In this document: one piece after another, positions 44,217 through 54,929 of the stretch
How the letters are laid out: every line of letters starts with the position of its first letter
How positions within the stretch are numbered: position 1 is the stretch's first letter
NCBI GenBank assembly: GCA_014529385.2
Contig: CM043955.1
Location: forward strand, 136,596,108 to 136,660,107
Source of the DNA: Adiantum capillus-veneris
Lineage: Eukaryota > Streptophyta > Polypodiopsida > Polypodiales > Pteridaceae
Length of the DNA stretch: 64,000 nt
Direction: 5' to 3'
Made by a program: the position numbers and the translations under genes
Notes under the pieces: model-generated
Seen by the model: only the letters and a program-made list of their open reading frames with translations
What the model was told of the DNA's origin: nothing
Databases searched by the model: none

Positions 44217-44742
44217 ATTTCTTTGGACAATGTTGAGTGGGATCACAGTGTTGTTGCCTCCACTGTTGCACATTCGACACATCACCATGAGAAATTTCAT
44301 GGGCAAGTCTTCCATATACATTGTAAGAGGATGGATCCATAGGAGGTCAAGACCTCGATAGCACTCCAGCTATGTGCCCTCTATTGATCGAAACAAGATT
44401 AACGAACGGTAAAGAAACCTTGATTTACATCTACATGAACCCTTGGCTAAAATCTTCTACTTGTTGGTGGTAATAGAGTCAACGAGAAAAGGTGGTCAGA
44501 TGCTAGCACCCCCTCTCTTGGAAGCCCTTGTTGCACCCTCTTCAAATATAGTTGACACTTCTGCAGATGGCTCACTACATTGTCCCTTGTTAAGCCTTTC
44601 ACATTCATAGGCTACATTATGGTTTTTAGTAACGCCGTTTGCACGCCAAGGTGAGTGACTGCATCCAGCAATCTCTTGTATAACTCATGTGTCCATACAA
44701 GATGAGGGCGCTTTAGAATGCAGACTGAGGCCTCCTCATGTA
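44217..44742 (-). pseudogene. GARP-domain transcription factor pseudogene, LUX/PCL1-like
   Basis: Reading the minus strand from 44742: acidic VHEEASVCIL, then the GARP (Myb-like) DNA-binding domain: KRPHLVWTHELYKRLLDAVT, HLGVQTALLKTIM, a TAG stop at 44612-44614 in place of an expected Gln codon, PMNVKGLTRDNVVSHLQKCQ and LYLKRVQQGLPREG, then SDHLFSLTLL. The SHLQKYRLY-type signature and the downstream SDHLF motif are typical of LUX/PHYTOCLOCK1-like evening-complex factors, which repress clock genes at night. The frame stops near 44450. A later stretch (44342-44217, SSYNVYGRLAHEISHGDVSN) looks like a remnant of the His/Gln-rich C-terminus. Conserved residues are changed in the recognition helix (KYRLY to KCQLY). 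No intron is seen, consistent with a retrocopy or with the intron-poor parent family. Confidence 0.7.
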
Positions 44743-44802
44743 CATTCTCAGTTGGAGAAGGCGTCGATTGGCCTGCAACATTGCTTCCCTTAGATGTGTA
44801 GT

Positions 44803-44803
<1 letters not shown>

Positions 44804-44848
<45 letters not shown>
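44804..44848. repeat. (CT)n microsatellite
   Basis: About 22 CT units, about 60 bp from the 5' side (in gene direction) of the GARP pseudogene. Confidence 0.9.
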
Positions 44849-44849
<1 letters not shown>

Positions 44850-44853
<4 letters not shown>

Positions 44854-47455
44854 AAACCTTTGGTAAGAGCGAGCGGGATGCGTGGTAGGCGGGTCGCATG
44901 AGCTTGTGCTTTTGAAGGGCATGCACTTTTTCAATTAAGGGTCTTTTCCTCAAACTAGAATTGAAAGATTAGAGCACTCAATTTGTTAAAGTATCTTGAA
45001 TTGCCTCTCTCCATGCCATTCTGAATGGATGCTTAGGTCATGCTTAGGTATTTATCATCTTTCTTGGGTGCCTTTCCTTCCATCAACATTTTGATCTTTA
45101 TATTAAAGTTCTTCACATGTTGTGTGCCATATAGTGTACTTAGCTGGGTGGGATAGTGCGGATAGCATTTAGACGCCCTCCATCGGTTTTAAGAACAATG
45201 GAATTCCAAAATGATGGACGACAATGTCCACTCTAGAAAATAAATAGACATCACCCAAAGACTTGAATAACCTAGAAAGCAAGAGTTGAAGCAATAGGAT
45301 ATAGATAACTAGAGAGTAAGCTTCTAGATGAAACTTGGGGAAGCCATATGCAAGCCTTTTGCAAACACACACGTCCTCTCCAAGAGAACCCATGGCCAAA
45401 GCCATAACCAAGCTTGCCATAACTTGATCTTCTTCTCGTCGTTACATTCTCCCTCTTTTCTCTCCTAGCTCTCAACTTTGCCATAGCTTGAATCTCCTTT
45501 GTCTCATTCCATTCTGTCATACCAAGTAGTACAATTTGTGATCTTCAAGTGAAGGTGAAGAAGAAGAGGGTCGACTACGTCACCAAGCTTCTTCAATAAT
45601 CCTCAAAGCAAGGAGAAGACTCTACATATATATACCAAGGTATTTTTTTTTGTCATCTTCATGCTATTGTACATCTTGAATTTGGTTTTCTTTTCATTCT
45701 GAGTTAATTCATGTTGAAGCTCTCATGTTTTCATAAGCAAGCTTTGAGTCTTGCTTGCTTGAGAAGAACAAATTATTAATTTTTGTTGTTCCTTTCAAAT
45801 TATGATTCATTCTTAATCTTTAACTAACAATGTTGCTAACCGCTAACTATAATGTTATTTCAAGTTCTTTACATTACCAAGCTAGTATGGTATAGAGAGA
45901 GTAGAAAACACTCTCTTTATTCAAAGGTGCTTGGAAATCATACTTATCTAGATAGTATGCATGATGAATGGCGACTAATATCTATAATTATCCCATAATC
46001 CCCTGCAAAAATCTCTTATGGACTTTTAAGTTACTCTTATTCTCTTACCTAAATTACTCAATGGGTATAAATGCCATAAATCAAAGACACTTAAGTATTG
46101 GAATTTTTTTGTGTGTAAAACTTGGAACTAACCTCATTTTCTAAAAGAGACATTATAATTTCTCCAAAAGGAATACTTTCATGAAAGGATCACAAATTTC
46201 TTCGATTATGTATTCAAGTTAAGTGAAAAAATAGAATCTTTTTTCCCCTCTCTACAAAGTATGTGTGTAAGATTTTTAGTGATCTAATTAAGTTAGCATC
46301 TAATTCTCTCAAGAGGAAATTGTCTTGAAGAATAATTTTATCATAATCAAAGGAGTTTTTTTTTCTTCTGAAAGAGGATTCTCATTCCAAGTAAGATTAT
46401 TCTCCCCCCGCTCTCTTGTCATTTGGAAAACCTCCAAATCTTTGAGTCTCTCCTAAATCTTTTCAATCCTTTCTACGGAAGCAGAGGTATACCTAAATCC
46501 AATCTTAAAGAAGGATTTGTTAATTGTTCATATTCCATTGTATGAGCATATTTCACTACACTAGCATGTACACTCTTAAGAACTTTGCATTTACTCTTAT
46601 ACTATCATTCATTGAAGGGTTCTACTTTTGCATAATCAATTATCTACACTTGCATAATCAATCAAAGGAAGTTTTATGATTATTTTCCTTAAGATTAAAA
46701 ATTGGTACACTTTAAAGTTTGCATTTACAAATCATGGCTCACATTAAAGCAAAGGTCATTGTAGAGAGCATTCACATTGTTCATTTCAAGTTTATCTACT
46801 TTCATTTTTTTTTTTTGCAATTACAAAGGGGGAGTAAGGGGATAGCTTCACGAAAGTGATGTCCGTGTTGCTTGCACATAAAACTCCCACCACTTTCATG
46901 GAGATGCCCAATGGGTGGCAAATGATGCAAGAAAGAAAAACAGGGAGACGATCAAAGACGCGAGTTAACCTTGAAACCTATGTCAAGACAAAAACTTAAC
47001 TCCCAAGAAACTGAGAAGATTTGATATGGATAGCCCTAGCGTAACATAGAAAGTTTAAGTGTGGAATTTATCTTGAATGTTTGGAAAAAGGTTGGCGCAT
47101 GTGTTTACTTGTGGGATGCAGTGGGAGATGGTCCTTTCTATCTAGGATTGATACCTATTGGACTATATTTTGAGTTTGGGTTCATTTAATACCCTGGAGT
47201 TGGGATTGGATGGGAGTGAGTCTCGATTGAGTGGGAGGACCCGTGGATGCGTTTAGAAATCGGATTAGTCCGAGTAGGCCTGATGCCGATGAGAATGGAG
47301 GCAGGAAAATGGATCGAAAAAGAGATTAGATAAGGGATGAAGATGTGGTTTAATTAAGTAACTCTTCTAATTGTTTGGTAAAAAGGAACCTTGGAAAGGC
47401 AAAGAATCTAAATGGGATATTCCTCATCAGCTAAATATTTACTCTGCTTCTCATA
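44850..47455. other. AT-rich intergenic sequence
   Basis: 2.6 kb without supported genes. Minus-strand open frames at 45169-45520 (for example NETKEIQAMAKLRARREKRE) are short and unrecognised. A G-rich GGGGGAGTAAGGGGATAGC at 46829 and several T/A runs are visible. I find no repeat structure beyond simple AT richness. Confidence 0.45.
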
Positions 47456-47639
47456 TTATTTATCTAAAGGGAACATAGAGTAGAGTAATTTTGTAAGCCT
47501 TTTCCAAACAAGATAAATAAAAATAAGAATTAGAAATTGTGTAAAGGCACCGCCTCCACATGTGGCAGAGGAGATAGGATACGCAAAGGAGACATGATAC
47601 TTGAGTCCTAGGACGAGGAGAGGAATCCCAAAATCCAAG

Positions 47640-47825
47640 CCAACAAAATCGAGCAAACCGTAAACCGAGCAAAACTTACGATGTTTTTTGACACAAAAGC
47701 GAGCAAACCATAAACGAGGCAAAACTTACAATGTTTTTCGTGCAAACCATAAACCAAGAAAAAGTTATAATGTTTTTTGACACAAAATCGAGCAAACCAT
47801 AAACGAGGCAAAACTTACAATGTTT
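47640..47825. repeat. About 60-bp tandem repeat
   Basis: Four units containing CGAGCAAACCATAAACGAGG and CAAAACTTACAATGTTTTTTG. They explain the repeated FARFCVK-like peptides on the minus strand, which are not genes. The third unit has a deletion. Confidence 0.75.
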
Positions 47826-48049
47826 TTTTACACCCTTGTGCAATATATTAGTTGTATATATCTTGGATATTTGCTGGTTAGAGACACTTCCTACTAAGTT
47901 TCTTTACCTTAAAAACAATTTTTAAATTGTTATATCACTAATACATGCCAAAAACCTTCCATCAACATTGACATTAACCAAATTGGTGTATTCACTGCAA
48001 GAGGTTGTGTGCTCTTGTGACGCTGTTACTGACGAAAATACATTGGGTT

Positions 48050-48240
48050 TTTATAACCCGGGCGTCGCTAATAGCGTCGATATGGGAACGTCGCTATAGG
48101 TGTCACTATAGCGGTCGATATATGCGTCGTTATAATCGTCGCTATATAGCGACGATTATAGCGACGTTTGCATGCCATCTATAGCGACGTTTATAGCGAC
48201 GCAGCAGAGCCTTTATATAGCGACGTTCATAGCGATGCCC
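48050..48240. repeat. TAGCGACG subterminal repeats with 30-bp palindrome
   Basis: At least ten TAGCGACG or CGTCGCTA words. TATAATCGTCGCTATATAGC plus GACGATTATA at 48131-48160 is a perfect 30-bp palindrome. Such arrays bind the accessory transposase in En/Spm elements. Confidence 0.65.
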
Positions 48241-48669
48241 GAGAGGAAAAAAAATTGGTGGCAGGGCATTGAATGCCTTGTCACCCATCAACCATATTGA
48301 ATGTTTTATTAATTGATTCACCTTTGAAAAAAAGTGCAAAGGTAGATATAGACCTAAAATAGTCACCCACAAGACAATATAACCATTAACTCCATCATTC
48401 ATAGTGCGTATTGTTTGCAAAATAAAGATACAAAACTGACAAGCGTGAATTGATGAAAGTAAATCAAGGCCGATTGTACATATCATAGGCAAAATCACTT
48501 GTTGTTAAACTTTGCAAATGTAATAGTTACAACACCATTGTCATTATTAAAAAAATATACATGGTTTTCAAAAAGACGTATAAAAGTCGTCTCATGATAC
48601 ATAAGCTATGACAAAAAGAAACTAATGCTATCTAGCTACGGCTAGACTGACGTCGTCTGATCAGACGTC

Positions 48670-49919
48670 TCATGTCCAAGTGGCATATCTGTCGAATTCT
48701 GCAAAAAAAAAAAGAAGACAGCTTTTTGTAAATATAAACATATAGTGACGTTTATAAAACAATACAACAAATAGAAAAGAATAAACCCTAATACTAACCA
48801 TGCCGCCGCGAGAACTCAGAATGTCAAGTAGGGCGTTTAAGCCCTTCCTGCCTGCGTACTCGCGCTCGTAAGGTGTGGGATCATGTCCTGTCATCATCGA
48901 CCACTGTCAAAACATACAAAGAATCCATTATGTTAGAATTTAAAAACCCACAAACCCTAAACTATCAAACATAAAGAGCAATGCGAAAACACTTACAAAA
49001 TCGGCCTCAAATGATGCCCACCCGCTGCTCCCCAAGTGGTGCGAGCTCCCTGTCTCTACTCGCTCTGGCTGTCTCCTTTTGTTACTTCCACTTGTCGAGA
49101 TTCTCACGCGCTGCTTTCTTCGCATTCTTTCAATCTTCTTTGGCTAGCCAATGTGGTGTGTTCCACCCATGCTTGATTGCTTTTTGCACTTCGGAACGCT
49201 TGTGCTTGCAGTATTCGCGCATTCGAACCTTCATCACGTCTTCATTGAAGCGCTCATCCCGTGTTGGAATGGGAAACTCGTCATGAAGCATGCTGATGAC
49301 TCTGTCTTTTAAATCAGTTGGTACTTCACTCTAGGTGTTTAGTATGTAGTGTCTAAACACCTGAGAGCAAAGACTGGGCATGCGCGAAATCACCTTCTTG
49401 TCTTTATCATCCAAGATGATGCCGCCGTTGAAGTCGACGGAGTAAGGCAAGCCCTCTCGCCGCTGATGCGTGAACCTGGGTGTCCCGACAGGGGTCTCTA
49501 GCGGCGTGTCGACGGGGGTACGGACGTCAGGTGTCTCCACTGGAGTCTGAGCCCCGAAGCGAGGAGTGTCCACTGGAGTGACTCCTGGAGGAGTAGCTAG
49601 TGGTGTGTAGCCGCTAGGAACGGCTGTTAGCCGTGCAAAACCTGGTGTCGATGGCGATGCCGTGGCTGGTATCGGGGCGGGCAAAGAAGGGGAGGGTAAA
49701 GAGCCTCGTCAAACATGAGGCGGTGTCGAAGCATCGGCGACGGCATCCCCACATCGTCTCGTCGACACCGAAGCTTCGGAGCGCGCTGAATGCTCTGAAA
49801 CAGAGGGAGATGCAGATGGAGTAGGAACGCGCGATGGTGCGCCAGAGCGATGACAGTCCACGTACCACTGTCTCTGCTGGGGTGACAAAGAAGAAAGAAA
49901 CTCCTCATCATCCATACCT
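48670..49919 (-). pseudogene. Ptta/En-Spm-type ORF1 protein, decayed
   Basis: The start at 49919 (MDDEEFLSSLSPQQRQWYVD) is followed by a Ser/Pro/Thr-rich region with TPVDTP/TPVETP repeats. Next are LPYSVDFNGGIILDDKDKKV and, in the same frame, DERFNEDVMKVRMREYCKHK, EVQKAIKHGWNTPHWLAKED and REELAPLGEQ-like sequence. This resembles the plant Transposase_24 (Ptta/En/Spm) domain. A downstream segment (48897-48790, MTGHDPTPYEREYAGRKGLN) looks like the next exon. Stops in frame: TGA at 49709, TAG near 49330, and two TAG codons near 49145 and 49080. The first three could derive from CGA or CAG codons. Confidence 0.5.
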
Positions 49920-50009
49920 GCATTAAACACACAAACATTTAAACTTAATATTGAATGAATGGAGTAGAAAACATGGACAAGTAGATAGATAGATAGAGAG
50001 AGAGAGAGA

Positions 50010-50307
50010 GAGGAGGGATTCCTGTGTAGAGAGTTTTCATTGAATGAGGGTGAATTTGTAAAAGAACTGCGCTCCGGATGCGATGGAGACTGAAGCTGCA
50101 ATCACGAAGGAAGTCCGTATCTGCTCATAGATGTTGCTTGCCCCGCCACTAAATCTAGTTGATCGGGTGAAAGAGACGCTAAGAAGCAGTAGTAGTGCTT
50201 CTTAGCGTCTCTTTCATCACTAAATCTAGTTGATTGGGTGAAAGAGACACTAAGTAAGCAGTAGTAGTGCTTCTTAGCGTCTCTTTCATCACTAAATCTA
50301 GTTGATT

Positions 50308-50355
<48 letters not shown>

Positions 50356-50790
50356 GGATTCCTGTGTAGAGAGTTTTCGTTGAATGAGGGTGAATTTGTA
50401 AAGAACTGCGCTCCGGATGCGATGGAGACTGAAGCTGCAATCACGAAGGAAGTCCGTATCTGCTCATAGATGTTGCTTGCCCCGCCACTAAATCTAGTTG
50501 ATCGGGTGAAAGAGACGCTAAGAAGCAGTAGTAGTGCTTCTTAAAGTCTCTTTCATCACTAAATCTAGTTGATCGGGTGAAAGAGACGCTAAGAAGCAGT
50601 AGTAGTGCTTCTTAGAGTCTCTTTCATCACTAAATCTAGTTGATTGGGTGAAAGAGACACTAAGTAAGCAGTAGTAGTGCTTCTTAGCGTCTCTTTCACC
50701 CGATCAAAGATCTAGCGGTGAGACGAGCTGCATCTATGAGCAGAGATAGATCACTCCCTTCGCGATTGCATCTTCAGTCTCCATCGCACC
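50010..50790. repeat. Duplicated block with five long hairpins and GA repeat
   Basis: A roughly 250-bp segment (GAGGAGGGATTCCTGTGTAG and on) occurs at 50013 and 50352. Within and after it lie five copies of a hairpin with arms GAAAGAGACGCTAAGAAGCA and its reverse complement around GTAGTAG (50169-50215 perfect; 50240, 50508, 50578 and 50649 with changes). Each is preceded by CACTAAATCTAGTTGATYGGG. A (GA)n tract is at 50312-50352. The end (50700-50783) carries an inverted copy of the CGATGGAGACTGAAG...CTCATAGATG segment, making a large inverted repeat. Confidence 0.8.
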
Positions 50791-51081
50791 CAGAGCCCAG
50801 TGCTTGTCGTCCCTGCTTGTGAGAACATACCTAGAGCATACGTACCTGGAGTGGACGCAAAGACCATTAAATACAATGACGCATATAAATAGAAATGGAC
50901 AAAAAGCCACGTGAACACAATATATATTATAAAACGGGCAAAATTGTTCAAAACGGAGAATCGTACAAGAATCCCAACTATCTCTTTGGAATGTTCAAAG
51001 GCTAGCAACAACAGAACGCGTTCTTTTTCTATTCAGCTTGAGTGATGGAAGAGGCAAGTCGATAACTCAGAATTTTCAATC

Positions 51082-51082
<1 letters not shown>

Positions 51083-51160
<78 letters not shown>
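51083..51160. repeat. (GA)n microsatellite
   Basis: About 38 GA units. The Arg-Glu open frame over it is an artefact. Confidence 0.95.
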
Positions 51161-51161
<1 letters not shown>

Positions 51162-51180
51162 ACACAATCAAATCTTGCAG

Positions 51181-51268
51181 TCGACCAACCAGGTGGTGGA
51201 GGTGCATGTGGCCATGGATTGCCCAGGATGTGAGTGCAAAATCAAAGGAGCGTTATACAACATGGAAG
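51181..51268 (+). pseudogene. Single exon of a heavy-metal-associated (HMA) domain protein
   Basis: Preceded by an acceptor-like TCTTGCAG and followed by GTACTT, the exon reads STNQVVEVHVAMDCPGCECK then IKGALYNMEG. MDCPGC is the metal-binding CxxC of HMA domains, as in plant HIPP/copper-chaperone proteins, where MxCxGCExKI is the signature and the first intron often follows the MEG position. The remaining exons and the start codon are not seen nearby. The sequence after 51268 resembles 50930-50965 and then a MULE-like remnant. So this is a truncated copy or one exon of a disrupted gene. Confidence 0.55.
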
Positions 51269-51420
51269 GTACTTAGAGAGCCAGAGTTTTTACAAAACGG
51301 AGCAAAATTGTTCAAATACAATATTTATGGCTTTAAGAGATCTCTCTCTCATCCTCGCATAGCTCAGCATAACTTCCTATACCTATATAGAGCTCTCCGT
51401 TTAAACAGATGTCCTCCGTT

Positions 51421-53505
51421 TCATTTAGGATGTGTGAGGTTAACTAGTTTCTTTCCTGCTGCCATTGAAGCAGATGAAGGTCGACTCATGAAGCGATCTG
51501 CCAAATCTTCAATGCCGGGATTGGTGGATCTCCTAAAACCTTTCAAATAGGCATTATATTTCACACTTTGAAGCACAGCTAAAGCCATATCTCCACATGC
51601 TGCCTCGTACAAACTTATGTGATCCTTATTACCAACAGAGGTACGCATACTAGCATGTTTTGACTCATACAAGTTTGTATGAGGGAAAAAGATACCTACA
51701 ACATCTTGTGATACAAATATTTCTCCCCAATGAGGCACTCTTACATCCCAACAAGACAACCATGTCTCTAATGAAGCAATCTCCCCTTCAATGGCCATTC
51801 TTGTTTTCCAAAATCTTCTAAGCTCTCCCTTACAATGCTCAGCTGCATTCTCTGTAGGTGCAGTTCTCCACTTGCGACACAAAATCTTGTGCTCCTCTTG
51901 AAATGTGGGACGGATGCAATTGGTAGTATGTCAAACCATACTTTGCTCCCAATGAAACAAACATGATCTCTCTTTGTTTGGAATAGACTTCTTTGCTCCT
52001 CCAAAATAAACAGTACGCACAACAAACCAACTGCCATGAATCCCCTGAACTCTCGCTTATCAAAACCCTATTCCTTAACCACATTGTTCAGCATCTTCCA
52101 AAATTCAATTTGAGCATATTTATTTCCCACGCTAAACTTGACAGTTGTAATGGTGAGTAGCTTTGTACATAAGAGGGTCATAGACATGCGCTGACATAGT
52201 CGGTCATCCTTGAACACGATGAACATGATCAAAGTGCACCCACATCTGCTTCAAATTATCTCCAGGGAGCATCCGATTCACCAAATGAACTCCATTTCCT
52301 GGTCCCTGAATTGACATTTTAAATGCATGCGGCTGTACCTTATCACCCAAATGTCCTAGAAAAAGGATACTATGGATAAAAGGATCTGTGCACTTTCTTT
52401 TCAAGTCAACAGTACCTCAAGACCCTTTGAAGTGATATTCTTTGATCTTTTTGCAGACTCCAAACTTCATTCTACTCTCCTTTTATTTGAAAAGGAAGTC
52501 ATAATGTCAAGGAATTCAACAAACTCCAAATCTTTAATCATAGCACTTGCTGTTGAACTTGCTTCAATAAGATTTTCCATGATAAGTTCATGAGTGGTGG
52601 CCCACTCCAATTGTTTCACAGTCACCAAAGGATCTTGACTTGCATGATCAATCAACATTTCATCTATGTGACTTTCAACCATCCGACTCCTCCCTTCTGC
52701 ACATGGATGATTATATGTTCTCCAAGATGCAAAGCACACCTAGTACAATTATGCTTATCTCTAGGCAAACAATAGTAAATAATTGCAGGACATGTAGAGA
52801 CACTTTCTTGCATTTGTCCACAATGAGTGCATATCAGTGTGCCATATTGAGAGGAGATCAATCCTTTAGGACTTGATTTAACAAGACGACCTCTCCATGA
52901 GACTCATTGAACATATTTGAGCACAAATAAATGGACAATCAATGTTAATGCAACGCAAATGCCTAGAGCATCTGCTAAATCTGACAATACCATTAAAGCT
53001 GTCACTGCTACAAGTGACATACTCTGTCCACATGTGACTATCATATCTTTGCTACATACCACTCATACCTGAAGAATGACCAGCTGGTGGTAATTCAAAG
53101 CAATATACCCATCATAATGAGCTCGGAGCTCATCAATAGAGACCACTTTCTTGGCTTGATGGAGCGCAATATGTAAATTGCTTTGCAAAGGCATGCACTT
53201 AATCATGTCAATCACACTCGCATTGATCTCTGAGTGAGGTACTTTGCAAAGATCATTATTAGAACGGTGGCCATTGTTGTCTTTCTTGTCTTGAGAAACT
53301 TTGCCAATGCCTACATCAATCTGATCCTCACTTCTAATATCCACCTTGTAGAACTCTGTTGCTCATGATCAAGCATAAAAGTTTGTTCACCATCTGCTGA
53401 TATAGTAGCTTCTACCTTGACTTGCGGTCCAAATAATGTTAATGGACGGAGACAAAAATTAGGATCATGGACCTCAAAATATTCTTGCAAAGAAGGAAAT
53501 GTCAA
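51421..53505 (-). pseudogene. MULE-like transposase with Cys-rich zinc-finger part, decayed
   Basis: Read right to left, the fragments line up as one long protein with many frame changes. First comes an N-terminal part (53505-53063). A Cys-rich part follows (53040-52700, CTHCGQMQESVSTCPAIIYY, DKHNCTRC, then NHPCAEGRSR), like the C-x-C...H-x-H arrangement of FLYWCH/WRKY-GCM1 fingers found in Mutator-like transposases. Next comes a middle with MWVHFDHVHRV near 52240. A C-terminal part (51421-52084) has RDHVCFIGSKVWFDILP, LETWLSCWDVRVPHWGE, and NLYESKHASMRTSVGNKDHI. I infer a Mutator-like element because of the zinc-finger and transposase-like order; I cannot confirm the DDE triad. No terminal inverted repeats were found. 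Confidence 0.4.
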
Positions 53506-54360
53506 AAAATGATTCTATTCTCAAACATCACTAGCTTCTGTCCACGCCCTGACCCAAAAACTATAATGCATCTCCCCATGGGTTAATAGTGTGTTGAGTA
53601 GAAGGTTAAAAATATTGATCTGGATAAGAAGAAAGCAATGGTAACCTATAGATTGATACAGCTGGTTAAAAGAGAATGGACTGATATGGTTACAATTCTT
53701 TTCATAGCCATAAGCCGCCTAGGAGGCTTGCACGTTCTTGTTCCCATAATCGACAATCATTGCTTTATAAAAATATATTATAATAAAAGGTTTTCACTAT
53801 ATAAAATATTTACAACATGAAATATAAAGTATTCAAAACGAGCCTACTTTTAGTTTAAAAAACACTTTAAAAACCTTTAAAATTTTGGAAACACTACCAT
53901 AGTAATGACAATCAAAAGTGCTAGCCGAATTTCACCTACCCTCTCAATATCTCAAGCCCAAATCCCCTCTTCAAACCTGATGCAAAATTAGACCTGCGCT
54001 TGTTTTTCTCTTCAGACGTGATGAAAAGAGTTCTTCTAAAGCCCTCTGCCTGCGCTACTCTCAAGCCCTCTGCTTGTGCTAAAGCAGTCCTCTGCTTGTT
54101 CTTCTCATGTCCTATACCTGCGCAATGTCATCTCTAATTGCACTAATGAAGTCCTCAGATTGCGCTATTGCTTTTAGTTTAAAATTATTCCTTGGTTTAT
54201 GATGTCTCAGAGCTTCATGTCTTAGAGTTTGAGTGTGTTTCATTAAATGATGACAACAATACTTTTTAATGCACATTTTTTTTTCTTGATTTATTCGAGC
54301 TCCACATTCACACCATCCCTAGAGCCTTGAAATACTTCCCGAATTAACCTCTAAGAACTC
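53506..54360. other. Intergenic sequence
   Basis: No gene is supported. Loose repeats of CCCTCTGCTTGTGC and CTCTTCAGACSTGATG occur at 53985-54130. Otherwise AT-rich. Confidence 0.4.
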
Positions 54361-54364
54361 CCTG

Positions 54365-54896
54365 TAGCCATCCATACCAGTGTGGATGGCTAGAATGAAT
54401 TTCTAAACGTCAAATTTTATCTATCTGTAAGCTCTCTCTAGTTATCCACGTCGGCGTGGATGGCTAGGAGAAGTTTTAAACATAGATTATATGCATAATA
54501 TAGTTATATGCAAAAATCTAGCAGGTTGAATGAAGAGTGATTTGCAGAGTTCTATTGGCTCTCTCTAGCCATCCACGCCGGCATGGATGACTAGAAGGAG
54601 TTTCTTAAGACATTGTTTTTTGATTCTGGCAGTGATTTTTGAAGACATGATTTTTGAATTTGGTCATGCTTTATTAAACTCAGTAAGCTCCCTCAAGCCA
54701 TCCACACCGACATGGATGGCTAGAAGGAATTTATGAAGATAAAATTTTATAATTTGGTCATGCTTTTCTTAAATCTATAAGCTCCCTCAAGCGATCCACA
54801 CTGACGTGGATGGCTGGGGGGATTTTCAACAATAAGATAAAGTTTTTGATTTTTTGAATTGCCTCTAGGCATCCGCATCGGCGTGGATGCCTGGAG
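54365..54896. repeat. Tandem array of six imperfect palindromes
   Basis: Six units centred on TAGCCATCCAC-(loop)-GTGGATGGCTA lie at 54365-54392, 54439-54466, 54566-54593, 54695-54722, 54789-54816 and 54862-54896. Units are 74-129 bp apart and some spacers share TTTGGTCATGCTTT and TAAGCTCCCTCAAG. The last unit has AGGCATCC pairing with GGATGCCT where others have AGCCATCC with GGATGGCT, a paired change. Each could fold as a hairpin in RNA or extrude as a cruciform. It sits just upstream of the multi-exon unknown gene at 54930. Confidence 0.8.
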
Positions 54897-54929
54897 GAAA
54901 TTTCAGCGACGTAAATAAATTGGTTTTGG

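Larger units (their letters stand above)
47993..50101 (-). mobile_element. CACTA (En/Spm)-like remnant
   Basis: The left edge at 47993 (CACTGCAAGAGGTTG) resembles CACTACAAGAAA-type ends. It is followed by a subterminal zone (48050-48240) packed with TAGCGACG/CGTCGCTA words in both orientations, typical of CACTA elements. A minus-strand ORF resembling Ptta/En-Spm ORF1 follows. The right end and the 3-bp duplication were not found; 50101 is only the end of the coding-like part. Confidence 0.5.

Noticed and set aside
47456-47811. Overlapping minus-strand open frames with repeated FARFCVK peptides
   Set aside because: They are produced by a 60-bp non-coding tandem repeat.
51038-51550. 170-residue open frame with a long Arg-Glu run
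   Set aside because: It is a read-through of the (GA)38 microsatellite. The real coding signal here is the HMA exon in another frame.
54365-54896. CRISPR-like array
   Set aside because: Repeats are imperfect palindromes with uneven 74-129-bp spacing and partly homologous spacers, in a plant-type genome with no cas genes.
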